Origin: Candidatus Peribacteria bacterium
GTDB lineage: Bacteria > Patescibacteria > JAEDAM01 > Absconditabacterales > Absconditicoccaceae
DNA: 64,000 bases
NCBI GenBank assembly: GCA_031280545.1
Contig: JAITGP010000001.1
Coordinates: 9,728 to 73,727 of the forward strand
Direction of reading: 5' to 3'
The position numbers and the translations under genes are program-made. Below are positions 51,096 to 61,547 of the stretch, piece by piece (the stretch's first letter is position 1; each line of letters begins with the position of its first letter). The notes beneath the pieces were generated by a model. The model did no database searches, was not told the origin of the DNA, and worked only from the letters and a program-made list of their open reading frames with translations.

Positions 51096-51683
51096 TTAAT
51101 AGTTGTTTTGTAGTCTCTCAAAATAGGACTGTGGGTGATCACAAGATGGGCAAATGGTTGGAGCTTCTTCTCCAACGACCATATATCCACATTCACGGCA
51201 CACTCGTACTTGTACTCCTCTGCCTTTAAAATAGGTCCCAGAGTCCACGAGAGCGAGGAGTTTTTCAAAATTTTGTTTATGATGTTCTTCTGCATGAGCG
51301 ATTGCTCTGAATTTTGCAGCGATTTCAGGGAATCCTTCTTCCTCAGCTTCATCAGCAAATTTTGGATAGAGATTGCTGAATTCATCGTTTTCTAGTGCAA
51401 TAGAAGATTTGAGGTTTTCTGCAGTTGTTCCCAAGACGATTTCGATATCCAAGTCCATATTTATATCAACCTTGGTTGGGGTCTCGCTGGCTTTATTAAA
51501 CTTTACAAGGAATTCGTAAAAAGTTTTTCCATGTTTTTTTTCTTGTTCAGCGGTAGTGGTCAGGATTTCTGCAATTTGTTCATATCCCTCTTTTTTTGCG
51601 GTGCTTGCGTAGAAGGTGTATCTATTCCTTGCTTGGCATTCTCCGAGGTAGGCGGTGATCAGATTTTTGATAGTTTTTTGCAT
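51096..51683 (-). CDS. Rubrerythrin
   Basis: 195 aa. Di-iron ferritin-like domain (LGECQARNRYTFYASTA, EQEKKHGKTFYEF, HAEEHHKQNFE) followed by a C-terminal rubredoxin domain with CRECGYMVV and CPSCDHP. Reduces peroxide in anaerobes. No in-frame UGA. Fits an oxygen-sensitive organism. Confidence 0.95.
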   Translation of the reverse strand: MQKTIKNLITAYLGECQARNRYTFYASTAKKEGYEQIAEILTTTAEQEKKHGKTFYEFLVKFNKASETPTKVDINMDLDIEIVLGTTAENLKSSIALENDEFSNLYPKFADEAEEEGFPEIAAKFRAIAHAEEHHKQNFEKLLALVDSGTYFKGRGVQVRVCRECGYMVVGEEAPTICPSCDHPQSYFERLQNNY

Positions 51684-51800
51684 TGTTGGGGTATAAGAAA
51701 TAAAAATGCTGGTTGTTATTTTTATTTAAAGATAGTTTTTTTGGAGTTTATATCAAGGGAAATTTTGTTTTTATTCTCTCTTGTTTTGGATGTATAGGGT

Positions 51801-53318
51801 TTAGTTCTGGTTGCTTTTTTCATTCATCACATTTTTCCACATGTGGATAATCTTTCCGTCTTTGACTGCCAGAGGGATGAAGTTTCTCCAGAAGAGGGGG
51901 ATTTTTTGGTTGATGCATCGGCGGTTTCGTGTTTTCCCAGCAAAGTGGTCTCAAGGTTTTGGAAATCTGAGGGTTGCTCCGAGGAATCTTTCTTCCATTG
52001 CTTCGATAGTTATTCCTGCGATGGTTTGAGGTCAGAGTTTTGTTATGAGTCTTGAGTTTGGGAGGTGAGAGGTTCGGAAAGGTTTTATGCTGGGATCTTC
52101 GTTCCTTCCGAATCCCTCTTTCCCTCCCAATCAATCGGGACTGTCTTCGTTTTTCCCTTTATGAAAGGGAGTTATGATATATAATTGTTTTTCATGAAAG
52201 AAGAAGTAAGTCCCGTGAAATTCCTTCCGTCCAGATTGGGTTTGGGTGACTCGTTTGGTTCGCTCTTGGATTTGAGAGGCACGGAGGTTAGTGGCGATGC
52301 CGAGGGTATTTCGGATGGTTAAAATGTCGCGAGAAAGGGTAGTGTAGGCGTATTGTGCGTTTCGAGAGGGGGAGGTGGGAATGGGATGAAAAATATCTTG
52401 AGAATTATTTGCTGTTTTAGAGGATTTTTTTTCAAAACCCCTTCGCTGTCCGACAAGTCGTTCCGATGGATCGAGGACAGGCGACCAAGTCGCTCTTCCC
52501 CCTCAGTAGGGGGAATCCTCTAATGTTTCCATTTGTTGGTAGATATTTTTCATACTTTCCAAAAAATTGCTGTTTCCGTTGTTCATGTTTGTGAGTTTTT
52601 CGAGGATTTCGTGACGGAGAAAATTTCTCTGGGAGGTCTCCAGATTTTTATTACTTTCGTCTTCGAAGTACTGGATATGGAACTGTTCGCAAAAGGCGAG
52701 AATCTGATTTTTTGTGATGTTTAGGAGAGGTCTGCAGACGTTCCCTTCGTTGTCTAGGAGAGGATGGGGTTGGAGGATTTGCATGTTGAGAAATCCTTTG
52801 AGTCCTGCCCCGCGGATACAGTTGAGGAATGTGCTTTCGATTCTGTCTTCGAGATGATGTCCAAGAAAAAGGAGTGCTGTTTGAAACCCCTTTCCCCTTT
52901 CGGGGGCATTCTCCTTCGGTAGAGGGAATTCTTCACACGCTTGTCTAAAACAGCTATATCTCCATTCTCTCAAAGCTTTTTCTGTGGTGAGGAGGTTGGA
53001 AGATCTTTCAAAAATCTGGAGGTCGATGGAGGAGAAAAATTTTGTTAGGTAGTCCGCTTCGATTTCGCTCTGCTTTCTGATTTTATGGTTGCAGTGGAGG
53101 ATGTGGAGGTATTTGAGGTCTCGTTTTTGCTGTTGGTAGTAAAGAAGGAGTAGGCAGATGAGGGTCATACTATCACATCCACTTGAGACTCCGATAGCGA
53201 TGTGAGTTTCTGGGGTGAGGGTTTGTTTGAAAATCGGGAAAACTTCTTTCTTTACTCGAATGGGGAGGTCAGTTATAGGGATTTGGAGAAGCTGGGGAAG
53301 GGCAGTAGTGGCTGACAT
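51801..53318 (-). CDS. tilS: tRNA(Ile)-lysidine synthase with three repeat-derived inserts
   Basis: 505 aa. PP-loop IAIGVSSGCDSMTL, HCNHKIR, LGHHLEDRIEST and a C-terminal domain with DHFAGKTRNRRCINQKIPLFWRNFIPLAV. UGA-Gly codons (four) join what would look like a short and a lost C-terminal half. In-frame repeat inserts lie at about residues 130-144, 268-294 and 382-400. Makes lysidine at C34 of tRNA-Ile2 so AUA is read as Ile. Confidence 0.9.
52119..52174. repeat. Palindromic repeat inside tilS (third insert)
   Basis: Pair of the rsmE element 49071-49126. Confidence 0.75.
52437..52515. repeat. Palindromic repeat inside tilS (second insert)
   Basis: CCCCTTCGCTGTCCGACAAG...CCCCCTCAGTAGGGGG; same family style as 47201. 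Confidence 0.65.
52887..52931. repeat. Palindromic repeat inside tilS (first insert)
   Basis: CCCCTTTCCCCTTTCGGGGG...GGTAGAGGG; encodes LPKENAPERGKG. Confidence 0.6.
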
Positions 53319-53401
53319 GTTCTAGGAAGGTAAATGGAATGCTGATTGTAGTATAGTTTATTGGATAGTTAAGTGCAAGAGATTTTTACTACTAATTTCT
53401 A

Positions 53402-53429
53402 TTGACTTTATGTCTTATTTATATATACT
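53402..53429 (+). promoter_or_regulatory. Promoter for 53463 gene
   Basis: TTGACT (53402), 16-bp spacer, TATACT (53424). Confidence 0.7.
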
Positions 53430-53462
53430 AACGTGGCTATTTTACTTTATTCTATTGATATT

Positions 53463-54767
53463 ATGCAGAAAATCAATCATTCAAGTTTCTCTAAAAATTT
53501 CTTTAGCTCCTTTTTTGGTAATTGACTAAAGAAATGAATTACAGATGCTGTTGCTCAGGTTTTTGCTAATGTTTATAAGACGAAATCTTTTAAATCTCTT
53601 GATAAATATCCAGAATATTATACTATATTGGCTTATTTCGGATCGTTGTCTTCCCTAGAAAAAACGGCTTTTGTTAAGGATTGTAAGGAATTTTTCGTTG
53701 ATACCTCTCTTTTAGGAGATCACTTAGTTAGCATCAAAGAAAAAACAAATATTTCAGATGATGCATTGTTAGTATATCTTTTACAAGGTATTCATGATAT
53801 GTTGTGTGATAATACCAGAAGAGCAAATTCATCAATACTTGATACCTGCTTTTTACATGCTAAAGGCCATTCTTCTAAATGGAAATTTAATGAAGATGGT
53901 CGTTTTGATTGAGGTTTTACTTATGTGCCTACAGATTCTTCTGTTTTTATGGAAATTTTTATAGATATCGTTACAAGTGTGGATTTTCGTAATTCATCGT
54001 TTATAGATATAGGATGTGGAGTTCCAATTCTCTCTGATTTTATGAAACAAACTGGTTGTAAAGACTCTTCTGGACTGGAATACAATACCAAATTGATAAA
54101 TGAAGTGAAGGATGATTACCCTAATCTAAAACTTTACACGGAAGATATGCTAAAATATCAAGAGTATGGAAAGTATGATATTTTGTATAGTTATAATCCT
54201 TTATGTAATAGTAAAAAGATGGATGATGCATTATTTCTGATTATTGAACAAATGAAGATCGGTGCGGTATTCTATTTTTCTCCTGCTGCTGTTTCTCTTG
54301 ATTTTAAAGAATGGGGATTTGAAGCTCCGAGTAATATTCATTGATTTAAATTTACAAAAATTGTACCCTTTGAACAAACGATGCAAGAGCGTATTGGTCG
54401 TCTCTCTCCTTTCTTAGATGTAATAAAATATTATGTTGATGATGGGGATAAGGGAGATATTAAGAATCGGGATAAAAAAGAGATAACGGTATTTCTATCA
54501 CTTCTTTCTTATCTTGATTGTTCTCTTCAAAAGAAAAAGGAATTGCTATTGGAAATTGAAAAATATCTTCCAATTGTGTATAAGGATGAGGATGGTTTTA
54601 GGTTATGAGTGTTGTCTGACTATCTGTGTGAATTTTTAGGTCCACTTCCTTGAAATTTTCGTGACTATTCAGAAGATCAATTATGATCTAAACTTGCATT
54701 GTTTTTGATCAAAGACCTTTTGGAGAAGAGCATTGAACTCTCTGAAAAAGAGGAACAACCAGAATAA
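53463..54767 (+). CDS. Methyltransferase-like protein, paralogue of 43121 gene, with C-terminal extension
   Basis: 434 aa with seven UGA-Gly codons. Core FIDIGCGVPILSDFMKQTGCKD, LEYN, LKYQEYGKYDILYSYNPL and IIEQMKIGAVFYFSP matches the 43121 product. Around it are an N-terminal helical domain (150 aa, GLKKGITDAVAQVFANVY) and a C-terminal helical domain (140 aa) absent from the paralogue. Own promoter. Confidence 0.65.
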
Positions 54768-54861
54768 CTTTTTGTGGCAAGAGAAAATTGTAAGATTTAC
54801 TTGAAATTTGTTTCTAAATTTTTACATTAATAGCACCTATTTACTTTAGGAGCTATATCTT

Positions 54862-57465
54862 ATGCAAAAACCTACCCAAATATTCACTCCAGATGCTCTT
54901 TTTAGTTTTCAAAATGCTCAACTTGTCTCGCAATTAGCGGGAGAGTCGACTTCTCCGATCCTCATCCCTGAGAGTATCTTTTGGGGAAGTTATGGATTTA
55001 TCAGAGAAAGTGATCAATTTCAGACGTTTTCTACGATGCTCTGACTTCAGCAGGCCAAGGCTTTGGATCAGTATTACCAAGAGCATTTTCATGAAATTAT
55101 TAAAAAACAGCCGTTTGCGGATACGGGGAGTGTAGAGATTGAACAGAAATTTAATACACTGATGCTCAAGTATAAAAAGGAGCGACACATTGAATATATT
55201 GATTTTTGTTTCCTATTTTATCTCTCTTTTTCTCATTTGTCCAATGAATCTCAGGTTTTTAAACTCCTCTCTGTAGACCAAATTGATGTAAAAAGCTGTA
55301 TGGAAACCTGTAAAAATTTACTATTAAATCCTCTTTCTCGTCAACAGGGAGTATTTGCATTTTTAAAAATTTTGAATACAATTTTTACACAATTACATTT
55401 AGACCCTAATACTATTACTAAAATGCAAATCAACATCAACGATAACCTCGATAATCTTGAGAAGTTCCTCGATAGCGTGGAGAGTGAAATTAGTTTAGAA
55501 GCCGAACAAAATGGGGATGCTTCTGGTGGTACGACTACCGCTACCAAGAAAAAAGAAGAAAAAAAACTGAATATTGAATATTTTGGTACGGATTTGACCA
55601 AAGAAAGTAAAGAGGGATTTATTGACCCTATTATTGGAAGAGATCAGGAAATTAACCAGGTGATCTATACGCTTTTGAGAAAAACCAAAAATAATCCGTT
55701 ACTTATCGGAGAGCCTGGAGTAGGGAAAACTGCGATTGTAGAAGGACTCGCTCAAAGGATTATCGCTGGGGCCGTTCCTGATAAATTGAAGGGAAAGAAG
55801 ATTTTCCTTTTAGATATGGGGACTATTGTGGCTGGTACGAAATATCGTGGAGAATTTGAAAGTAGAATGAAAGCGATTCTTGAAGAGGCGATTGATCCCA
55901 CCAATAATATTATTCTCTTTATTGATGAGCTTCATACCATTATCGGAGCAGGTGGGCAAGAACACAATGATGCTGCTCAGATGTTAAAACCTCTGCTTTC
56001 TAGAGGAAAAATAAAGCTGATCGGAGCTACTACCTTTGATGAATACCAAAAAGTTATCGAAAAAGATGCTGCTTTGAAGAGAAGATTTCAAGAAGTGGTG
56101 GTAAATGAGCCAGATGGAGCTACTACCGATCAGATTATCCAAGGGTTGAGGCAGACGTATGAAGATTTTCATGGAGTACAAATTTTAGATGAAGCGATTA
56201 GTGCGGCGATCAATTTGTCCAAGAGATATATTCTCAATAAACACCTTCCTGACAAGGCATTGGATATTTTGGATGAAGCTTGTGCGAGAGAAAGCACGAT
56301 GCAGGAAAAACTAGAGAGTGATGATAGCTATAAAAAAACTGAGAAAAAAGTAGAAGCGATTGAAAAAAAGATTGAGAAAGCTATTACCGAGCAAGATTAT
56401 TTTGTAGCTGCGGAGCTGAAAGAACAGGAAGAAAAGCTGAAAAAGGAATTGCATGCGATCAGAAATCACAAAAATATTCCAACCCATTTGAGGAGTACGA
56501 TTGACGCGAAAGATATCGGAAATGTGTTGTCAGAAAAGACAGGAATTCCTGTAAATATTGTGAATGAAGACGAAATCACCAAGCTCAGAAGACTGGATGA
56601 AACTTTGAAAGGAAGTTTGATTGGGCAAGATGAGGCGGTGGATGCAGTAGTGAGGACGCTTACGAGGTCTAGACTTTCTATGATTAGCAAGAAAAAGCCG
56701 ATTGGAAGTTTTCTGTTTCTCGGTCCTTCAGGAGTAGGAAAAACGTATTTGGCAAAGCTTATCGCCAAGGATTATTTTGGAGATGAGAATGCAATGATCA
56801 GATTTGATATGTCTGAATTTATGGAGAAATATTCTGTGAGTAAACTTATCGGTTCTCCAGCTGGATATGTAGGATTTGATGAAGGAGGAGGATTGACAGA
56901 AGCTGTTAGAAGAAAGCCATATAGTGTAGTGCTTTTCGATGAAATTGAGAAAGCTTCTCCTGATGTGTTGAATATTTTGTTGCAACTTCTCGATGAGGGG
57001 CAATTGAAAGATAGTAAAGGAAGGTTGATTGACTTCAAATCTACGATTATCGTGATGACCTCAAATATTGGAAGTGAAGAATTTTCCAAAAAGCAGGTAA
57101 ACATTGGGTTTGCTACAGGAACCGAAAAAGAAATGGATGAAAAAAGTTTTGATCAAATCAAAGAAAGAATTACGGATCAGCTTAAAAATTATTTGACTCC
57201 AGAACTCTTGAATAGAATTGATCATAAAGTGATTTTCAAACCGCTCAGCAAAGGGAATCTGACCAATATTTTCAATCATCAGCTTTCAGCCTTTTTGGAG
57301 GTTTGGAAAGCAAATGAGAGTGTGAAATTACCAAAGTTTACTAAAAAGCAGATTGAAGAAATTATTGATAAAATTTATGATCCGCAGTATGGAGCAAGGC
57401 CTATTGAGAGGTATATTCAGAATGATATTGAAGGAGAATTGATCAAAGAAGTATTGGGGAAGTAG
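54862..57465 (+). CDS. clpC: ClpC-like AAA+ unfoldase
   Basis: 867 aa. NBD1 with GEPGVGKTAIVEGLAQRI and DELHTIIGAG; a middle region with a UVR-like coiled coil (VEAIEKKIEKAITEQDYFVAAELKEQE); NBD2 with GPSGVGKTYLAK, FDMSEFMEKYSVSKLIGSPAGYVG and DEIEKA. The VNIGFAT loop is of the type that docks onto ClpP. UGA at 55042 is Gly; only one in the whole gene. The N-terminal domain is atypical. Unfolds proteins for degradation. Confidence 0.9.
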
Positions 57466-57500
57466 GAGTATGGTTTCAGAGGATTTTCAAACTGTTCAAT

Positions 57501-57530
57501 AAAAGAGGTATCATAATGATACCTCTTTTC
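57501..57530 (+). terminator. Intrinsic terminator after clpC
   Basis: AAGAGGTATCA-taa-TGATACCTCTT, perfect 11-bp stem with T run. Confidence 0.85.
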
Positions 57531-57604
57531 CCTTCTGAAATCAGACTCAATATTGAGGCAAAAAACGCTTGTAATTTTCTCAGCTTTCTTTACTCTTTTA
57601 GTTA

Positions 57605-57725
57605 GGCTAAATAGTTCGCGAGCGGGCATGTTATCTAATTTCCTACCGATCTCCTGGGAGCCGGTATCTAGCCGATTATTCGGCTAACGAGCTACCCACC
57701 TTATGAATAGGAGGAAAGGTGTGTC
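57605..57725. other. Hairpin-rich intergenic segment
   Basis: TAGCCGA-ttat-TCGGCTA (7 bp), ACCG..CTC-ctgg-GAG..CGGT, and an AGGAGG before GTGTGTCTG. Not a tRNA (no T loop). May be a structured RNA or leader; no gene seen in 57531-57778. Confidence 0.35.
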
Positions 57726-57778
57726 TGTTTACGGCTATTTGGTTTTTAAAAGAATTTTATTTTGTGTGGGTGAAAGAG

Positions 57779-58096
57779 ATGGTATCGTATAATAAATTAG
57801 TGAGGGACAAGATTCCTGAGATTATAGAAGGGCACTGAGATCTTTGTTTCTATCATCTTGCGGATCTTAAAGAATATCAACAGAAACTTTTGGAAAAATT
57901 ATTGGAAGAAAGCAGGGAAGTGATGAATGCAAAAAATAGAGAGGAAGTTGTTAAAGAATTGGCTGATGTTTTAGAAGTATGTGATGCTCTGCTGGTGCAA
58001 TATGGGATTTCTCGTGAGGAAATTTCTGCTATTAAAGAGCAAAAAAAGAGAGAAAGAGGAGGATTTGAAAAGAGAATTATTTTAGACCATGCATAA
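57779..58096 (+). CDS. MazG-like nucleotide pyrophosphohydrolase
   Basis: 105 aa. YNKLVRDKIPEII start is diagnostic of the COG4997/MazG-like family; then EKLLEESREVMNA...EEVVKELADVLEVCDALL supplies the metal-binding ExxE and ExxD. UGA near residue 20 is Gly. Likely hydrolyses (d)NTPs in housecleaning. Followed by an RNHCP gene one base after its stop. Confidence 0.88.
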
Positions 58097-58097
58097 G

Positions 58098-58388
58098 ATG
58101 AAAAAAATTAATGAAACTTTTATTTGTATTCAATGCTGAAGAGAAGTTCCTTTAGCTAAGAGGACGTGTAGAAATCACTGCCCTTTTTGTTTTACGTCTT
58201 TGCATGTAGATGGAGAGGTTCCTGGAGATAGAACTTCGAGCTGTGGGGGAAAAATGTTGCCCATTGCCTATGAGTTAAAAAATTCTGATTATAAAATTCT
58301 TTTTCAATGTGAGAAATGTGGAAAACAGCATTGGAATAAGAGGGCGGAAGATGATGAAATTGTGAATATTGTGCTAAGCACTAAATAA
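58098..58388 (+). CDS. RNHCP-domain zinc protein
   Basis: 96 aa. FICIQCGREV, the signature RNHCPFC, HVDGEVPGDR, SSCGGKM, and CEKCG zinc ligands. UGA is Gly after the second Cys. Family named for its RNHCP motif; molecular function unknown. Confidence 0.88.
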
Positions 58389-58500
58389 ATTCACTGCAAA
58401 GGTGATGTCTCCCGTAGGGAGTTACGGAGCAAAGGACACAAAGAGTTTGACCTAAACCTACAAAGATGTTATAAAATTTTATTTTTCGAGTTTTCCCCTG

Positions 58501-59709
58501 ATGAAACAAAAATTGATTTCTCTTTCCTTCTTGTTGATTTTTCTTTCTTTTTGTGTGCTGGTAGTGGATACTTTTGTGGGAAAGATTGAGGTTCAATTTT
58601 CAGAAAAACCGTTGATTTCTTCAGCTTTTTTGGCTCTTTCTGCTTTGCATACCAAAGAGATTTTCCCTTCTTTTTATTTGGTGGCTGGAGGAGATATTAT
58701 GTTTTCTCGTAATATCGGATATTATAATAAAAAACGTGGCTATGATCGTATCTTTGGCTCTGGTCAATTCAACCCTGTTTCAAAATTTAGTAGTTGTATT
58801 GCTGGGAATTGTCTACTTTTTTTTAATTTGGAGAGTCTGTTTCATCCTAAGGATAATGATATTCAAATGGGGGGATTCACTTTCAGAGCAAATACCGCGA
58901 ATATTGAGATTCTCAAAGACCTTCGCAAACCTTCTTTGGAACAAGCGAATGAGCTTGGGCAAAATTTGGCTCTCTTGCTTTCTTTAGCCAATAATCATAC
59001 GGTAAATGTGGGATATGAGGGGATTATTGCTACACAAGATACCCTTCATGTAGGAGGTGATATTGACTCTATCGGAGCAGGAACGACTTCAGAGCAGGCA
59101 CATAGATTTTTTATTATGGAACCTTCAGAGGGGTTTACTATTTGTGCACAGGCGTATTCTTATGAGGGGAGAGAAAATATCAAAGTTTGATGAGGGTTGA
59201 TTACTCGAAATCCTTTAGTGGAGCGTGCAGTTTTGGCTGATTTAGAAGAGATGAAAAGTCTGGGCTGTGATGTAAAGATTCTCTCCCTTCATCGAGGGGC
59301 AGAATATAGGCTTCATCCCAATCAGCGACAGAAAAATCTGGCTCATACGTTGATCGAAAACGGGGCAGATTTGATTTTGGGAGGACATTCGCATGTGCCT
59401 GGAGAGATTGAGCAGTATCAAGGAAAATATATTTTCTATTCTTTTGGGAATTTTATCTTTGATCAGGGGCGAGGGAAAAAGGCCAGTGAAGTGGGATTTG
59501 ATTATATTTATGATTATGAGCTTGGTCGTAGGACCGTGCCTACGTATATTTCAATGCTCGCAGGGCTCCAGATGGTGAAGTTTCCGAATGGGGTGAAGAT
59601 TTTATGGGACCAGCTGGAAATGAGTACAATGACTGATGGGGTTCATCAGCCTTTGGATGAGGAGACGTTTTCTGGGATTTTGAAGGAGATTAATTTTAGG
59701 GGAAAATAG
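58501..59709 (+). CDS. CapA-like (PgsA family) metallophosphoesterase
   Basis: 402 aa, N-terminal signal anchor. GGDIMFSRNIG, NLESLF, LANNHTVNVGYEG, a LSLHRGAEY segment and GGHSHVPGEIE with YSFGNFIFDQ give the CapA order. Two adjacent UGAs (59188-59193) are Gly-Gly. CapA relatives take part in capsule or poly-glutamate export; here role unknown. Confidence 0.88.
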
Positions 59710-59731
59710 TGGTGGGATATTGGGGTTTGTG

Positions 59732-59797
59732 ACCCCCTTCCGTTGCTTCGTTCGGATAGGAACAAGCCTTATTCCTACGCTCCTCCCTCCTCGTCAG
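59732..59797. repeat. Intergenic copy of GC-rich palindromic repeat
   Basis: CCCCCTTCCGTTGCTTCG...CTCCTCCCTCCTCG; shares its start with the dnaG insert 47201. Confidence 0.6.
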
Positions 59798-59810
59798 ATT
59801 TTTTTATCTC

Positions 59811-59839
59811 TTGACTTTTGATATATATATGTTTATACT
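59811..59839 (+). promoter_or_regulatory. Promoter for 59868 gene
   Basis: TTGACT (59811), 17-bp spacer, TATACT (59834). Confidence 0.75.
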
Positions 59840-59867
59840 CTCTGCATACATTTACTTAATGTAGCAC

Positions 59868-60794
59868 ATGAGTATAAAAACTTTTGCCAAATATCTTCCT
59901 TTAGCAGGACTGCTTTCTTGTAGTCCTTCCCCCTCTTCGAATCTCCTTGTGGATGAGTATTCTGAAGACGCTATTGGAGTCTCCTATGGAGAGCCTTCGT
60001 CGAAGTCGTTTTTGCTATCTAAAAATATTCAAAAGGATGATTCAACTTTTTATACTTTTTCTGAACTTTTAGAAAATCTGAGTGAAAATGTAGTTATTCA
60101 GAGACCTATGAGTGAACTTTTGGGGAAAGTACAGGAATCTGCGAAAGAAAAGGAGAGAAATCCTTTGATTATGGGTGGAGTAAAAAGGGATATGTGAGCA
60201 CTTTTAGGCTACAATCAAGCTGACTCGATTTTGGCGAAATATCCTCAGAACAGAGATTCTTTGAGGGCTATAAGTAGGTATCAATTGACAGATACGTTGA
60301 GTTTTCCTTTACTTGCACCAGGTTTGGAATCAGCTTTCCCTCCTTTTTTAGAGGAGCAATTGCAAGAAGAAGGATTTCGTTATGTGGGAAAAGATAGTCT
60401 CCGTATGGTGGAAAATGCTTCTCCTTGTGCGATTGTGGTGAAACATGTTGGAGGAGGGAAACACGCTTTGGCTTTATATAAAAATTGACAACGTTATTTG
60501 GCGACTCATGTTTCTATTGGAGGTTGGGCTGGACATACCCTTAGAGGGTTTCGTAATATTGATAAGCATGTTCCTCATAAGCGTTCTCAAAAACATGATA
60601 ATGCACCGATGCCTTATGCTTTGCATATCGCTGGAGGGACTGAGGGATATTATCTTCATCAAGGAAGAGTCAATGGAAAGCCTCTTTCGCATGGATGTGT
60701 CAGAGTCCCAGGACTGTATCAGGAGATTATTTATCATTTGGTACCAGATGGGTCTCCTATTTTGCTAGATGAAAATTTGTATTCTTCTAAATAA
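59868..60794 (+). CDS. L,D-transpeptidase (YkuD-like) lipoprotein
   Basis: 308 aa. Lipobox LAGLLSC. C-terminal YkuD domain: YALHIAGGTEGYYLHQG, then LSHGCVRVPGL with the catalytic Cys (SHGCVR). UGAs at 60195 and 60486 are Gly. Crosslinks peptidoglycan stems without penicillin-binding proteins or anchors proteins. Confidence 0.92.
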
Positions 60795-60879
60795 ATTTTA
60801 ATTTGATTTTAGGGAAGTAATGGTATAGTGGGACATCATTCGTCATTATTGGGAGAGATACTCTATTAAATTATAATGC

Positions 60880-61266
60880 TTAATCCCTTTGTATCCATTT
60901 CCAATGAAATCATCTAGACTCAAAACAATCCCCTAATGCTTTGAAGTGGAGGAAAACGACATTTTTGAGAAGTTGGGAAAGGTCTAACTGTCTATATCCT
61001 CCCACGAGTGCGTTTCTGACACCGAGGTCGGGAAAATAGTACTTATCATTGATTTCAAAGATTTTCTTCCCTTTAATATTCTGCCTTTTCACCTTATTTA
61101 AAAGAAAAATATTCGTTGCATATTGAATATAATCCAACACGACATTATTGATGTAGATGATTTGTTTATCTTTTACCTTATATTGCTGCTTGAGTTCATC
61201 AATAATCTGATAGAGAATATAACTTTTCCCTACTCTTCTCTGACCGATTAGCACTTTTATCATCAT
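60880..61266 (-). pseudogene. AAA/DUF4143-type ATPase remnant with internal deletion
   Basis: 128 aa. Starts like the family (MIKVLIGQRRVGKSYILYQII with Walker A) but jumps after about 40 residues into the C-terminal half (YIQYATNIFLLNKVKRQNI, YYFPDLGVRNALVGG), losing Walker B and the domain between, and its end is short. Full-length members are about 380-420 aa. Likely inactive. Confidence 0.7.
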
Positions 61267-61547
61267 AGAATTATGTTTAGAATTATATTTTTTCTCTTTA
61301 AATTTCTCACTTGATTTTTAGTAGGGTAATGATATATTGGCAAGTGCCAAATTTACCAATATTTTTTCTTATCGGAAAATGCGGACTTTTTGCGGTTCAC
61401 AAACCGTAAATGTCCTTCTGATAGGGTTTTTATTGGTAGATTTGGCAATCTCGTGAACCGTAAAGTGTCCTCTTATTCTTTGGACTTCTACGATACATGA
61501 GAGTATGTTTACCAACACATACCCTTTTTACTTTTTACAAAATTTCT

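Noticed and set aside
57620..57720. A tRNA gene on either strand
   Set aside because: Stems do not form a cloverleaf and there is no T-loop sequence.
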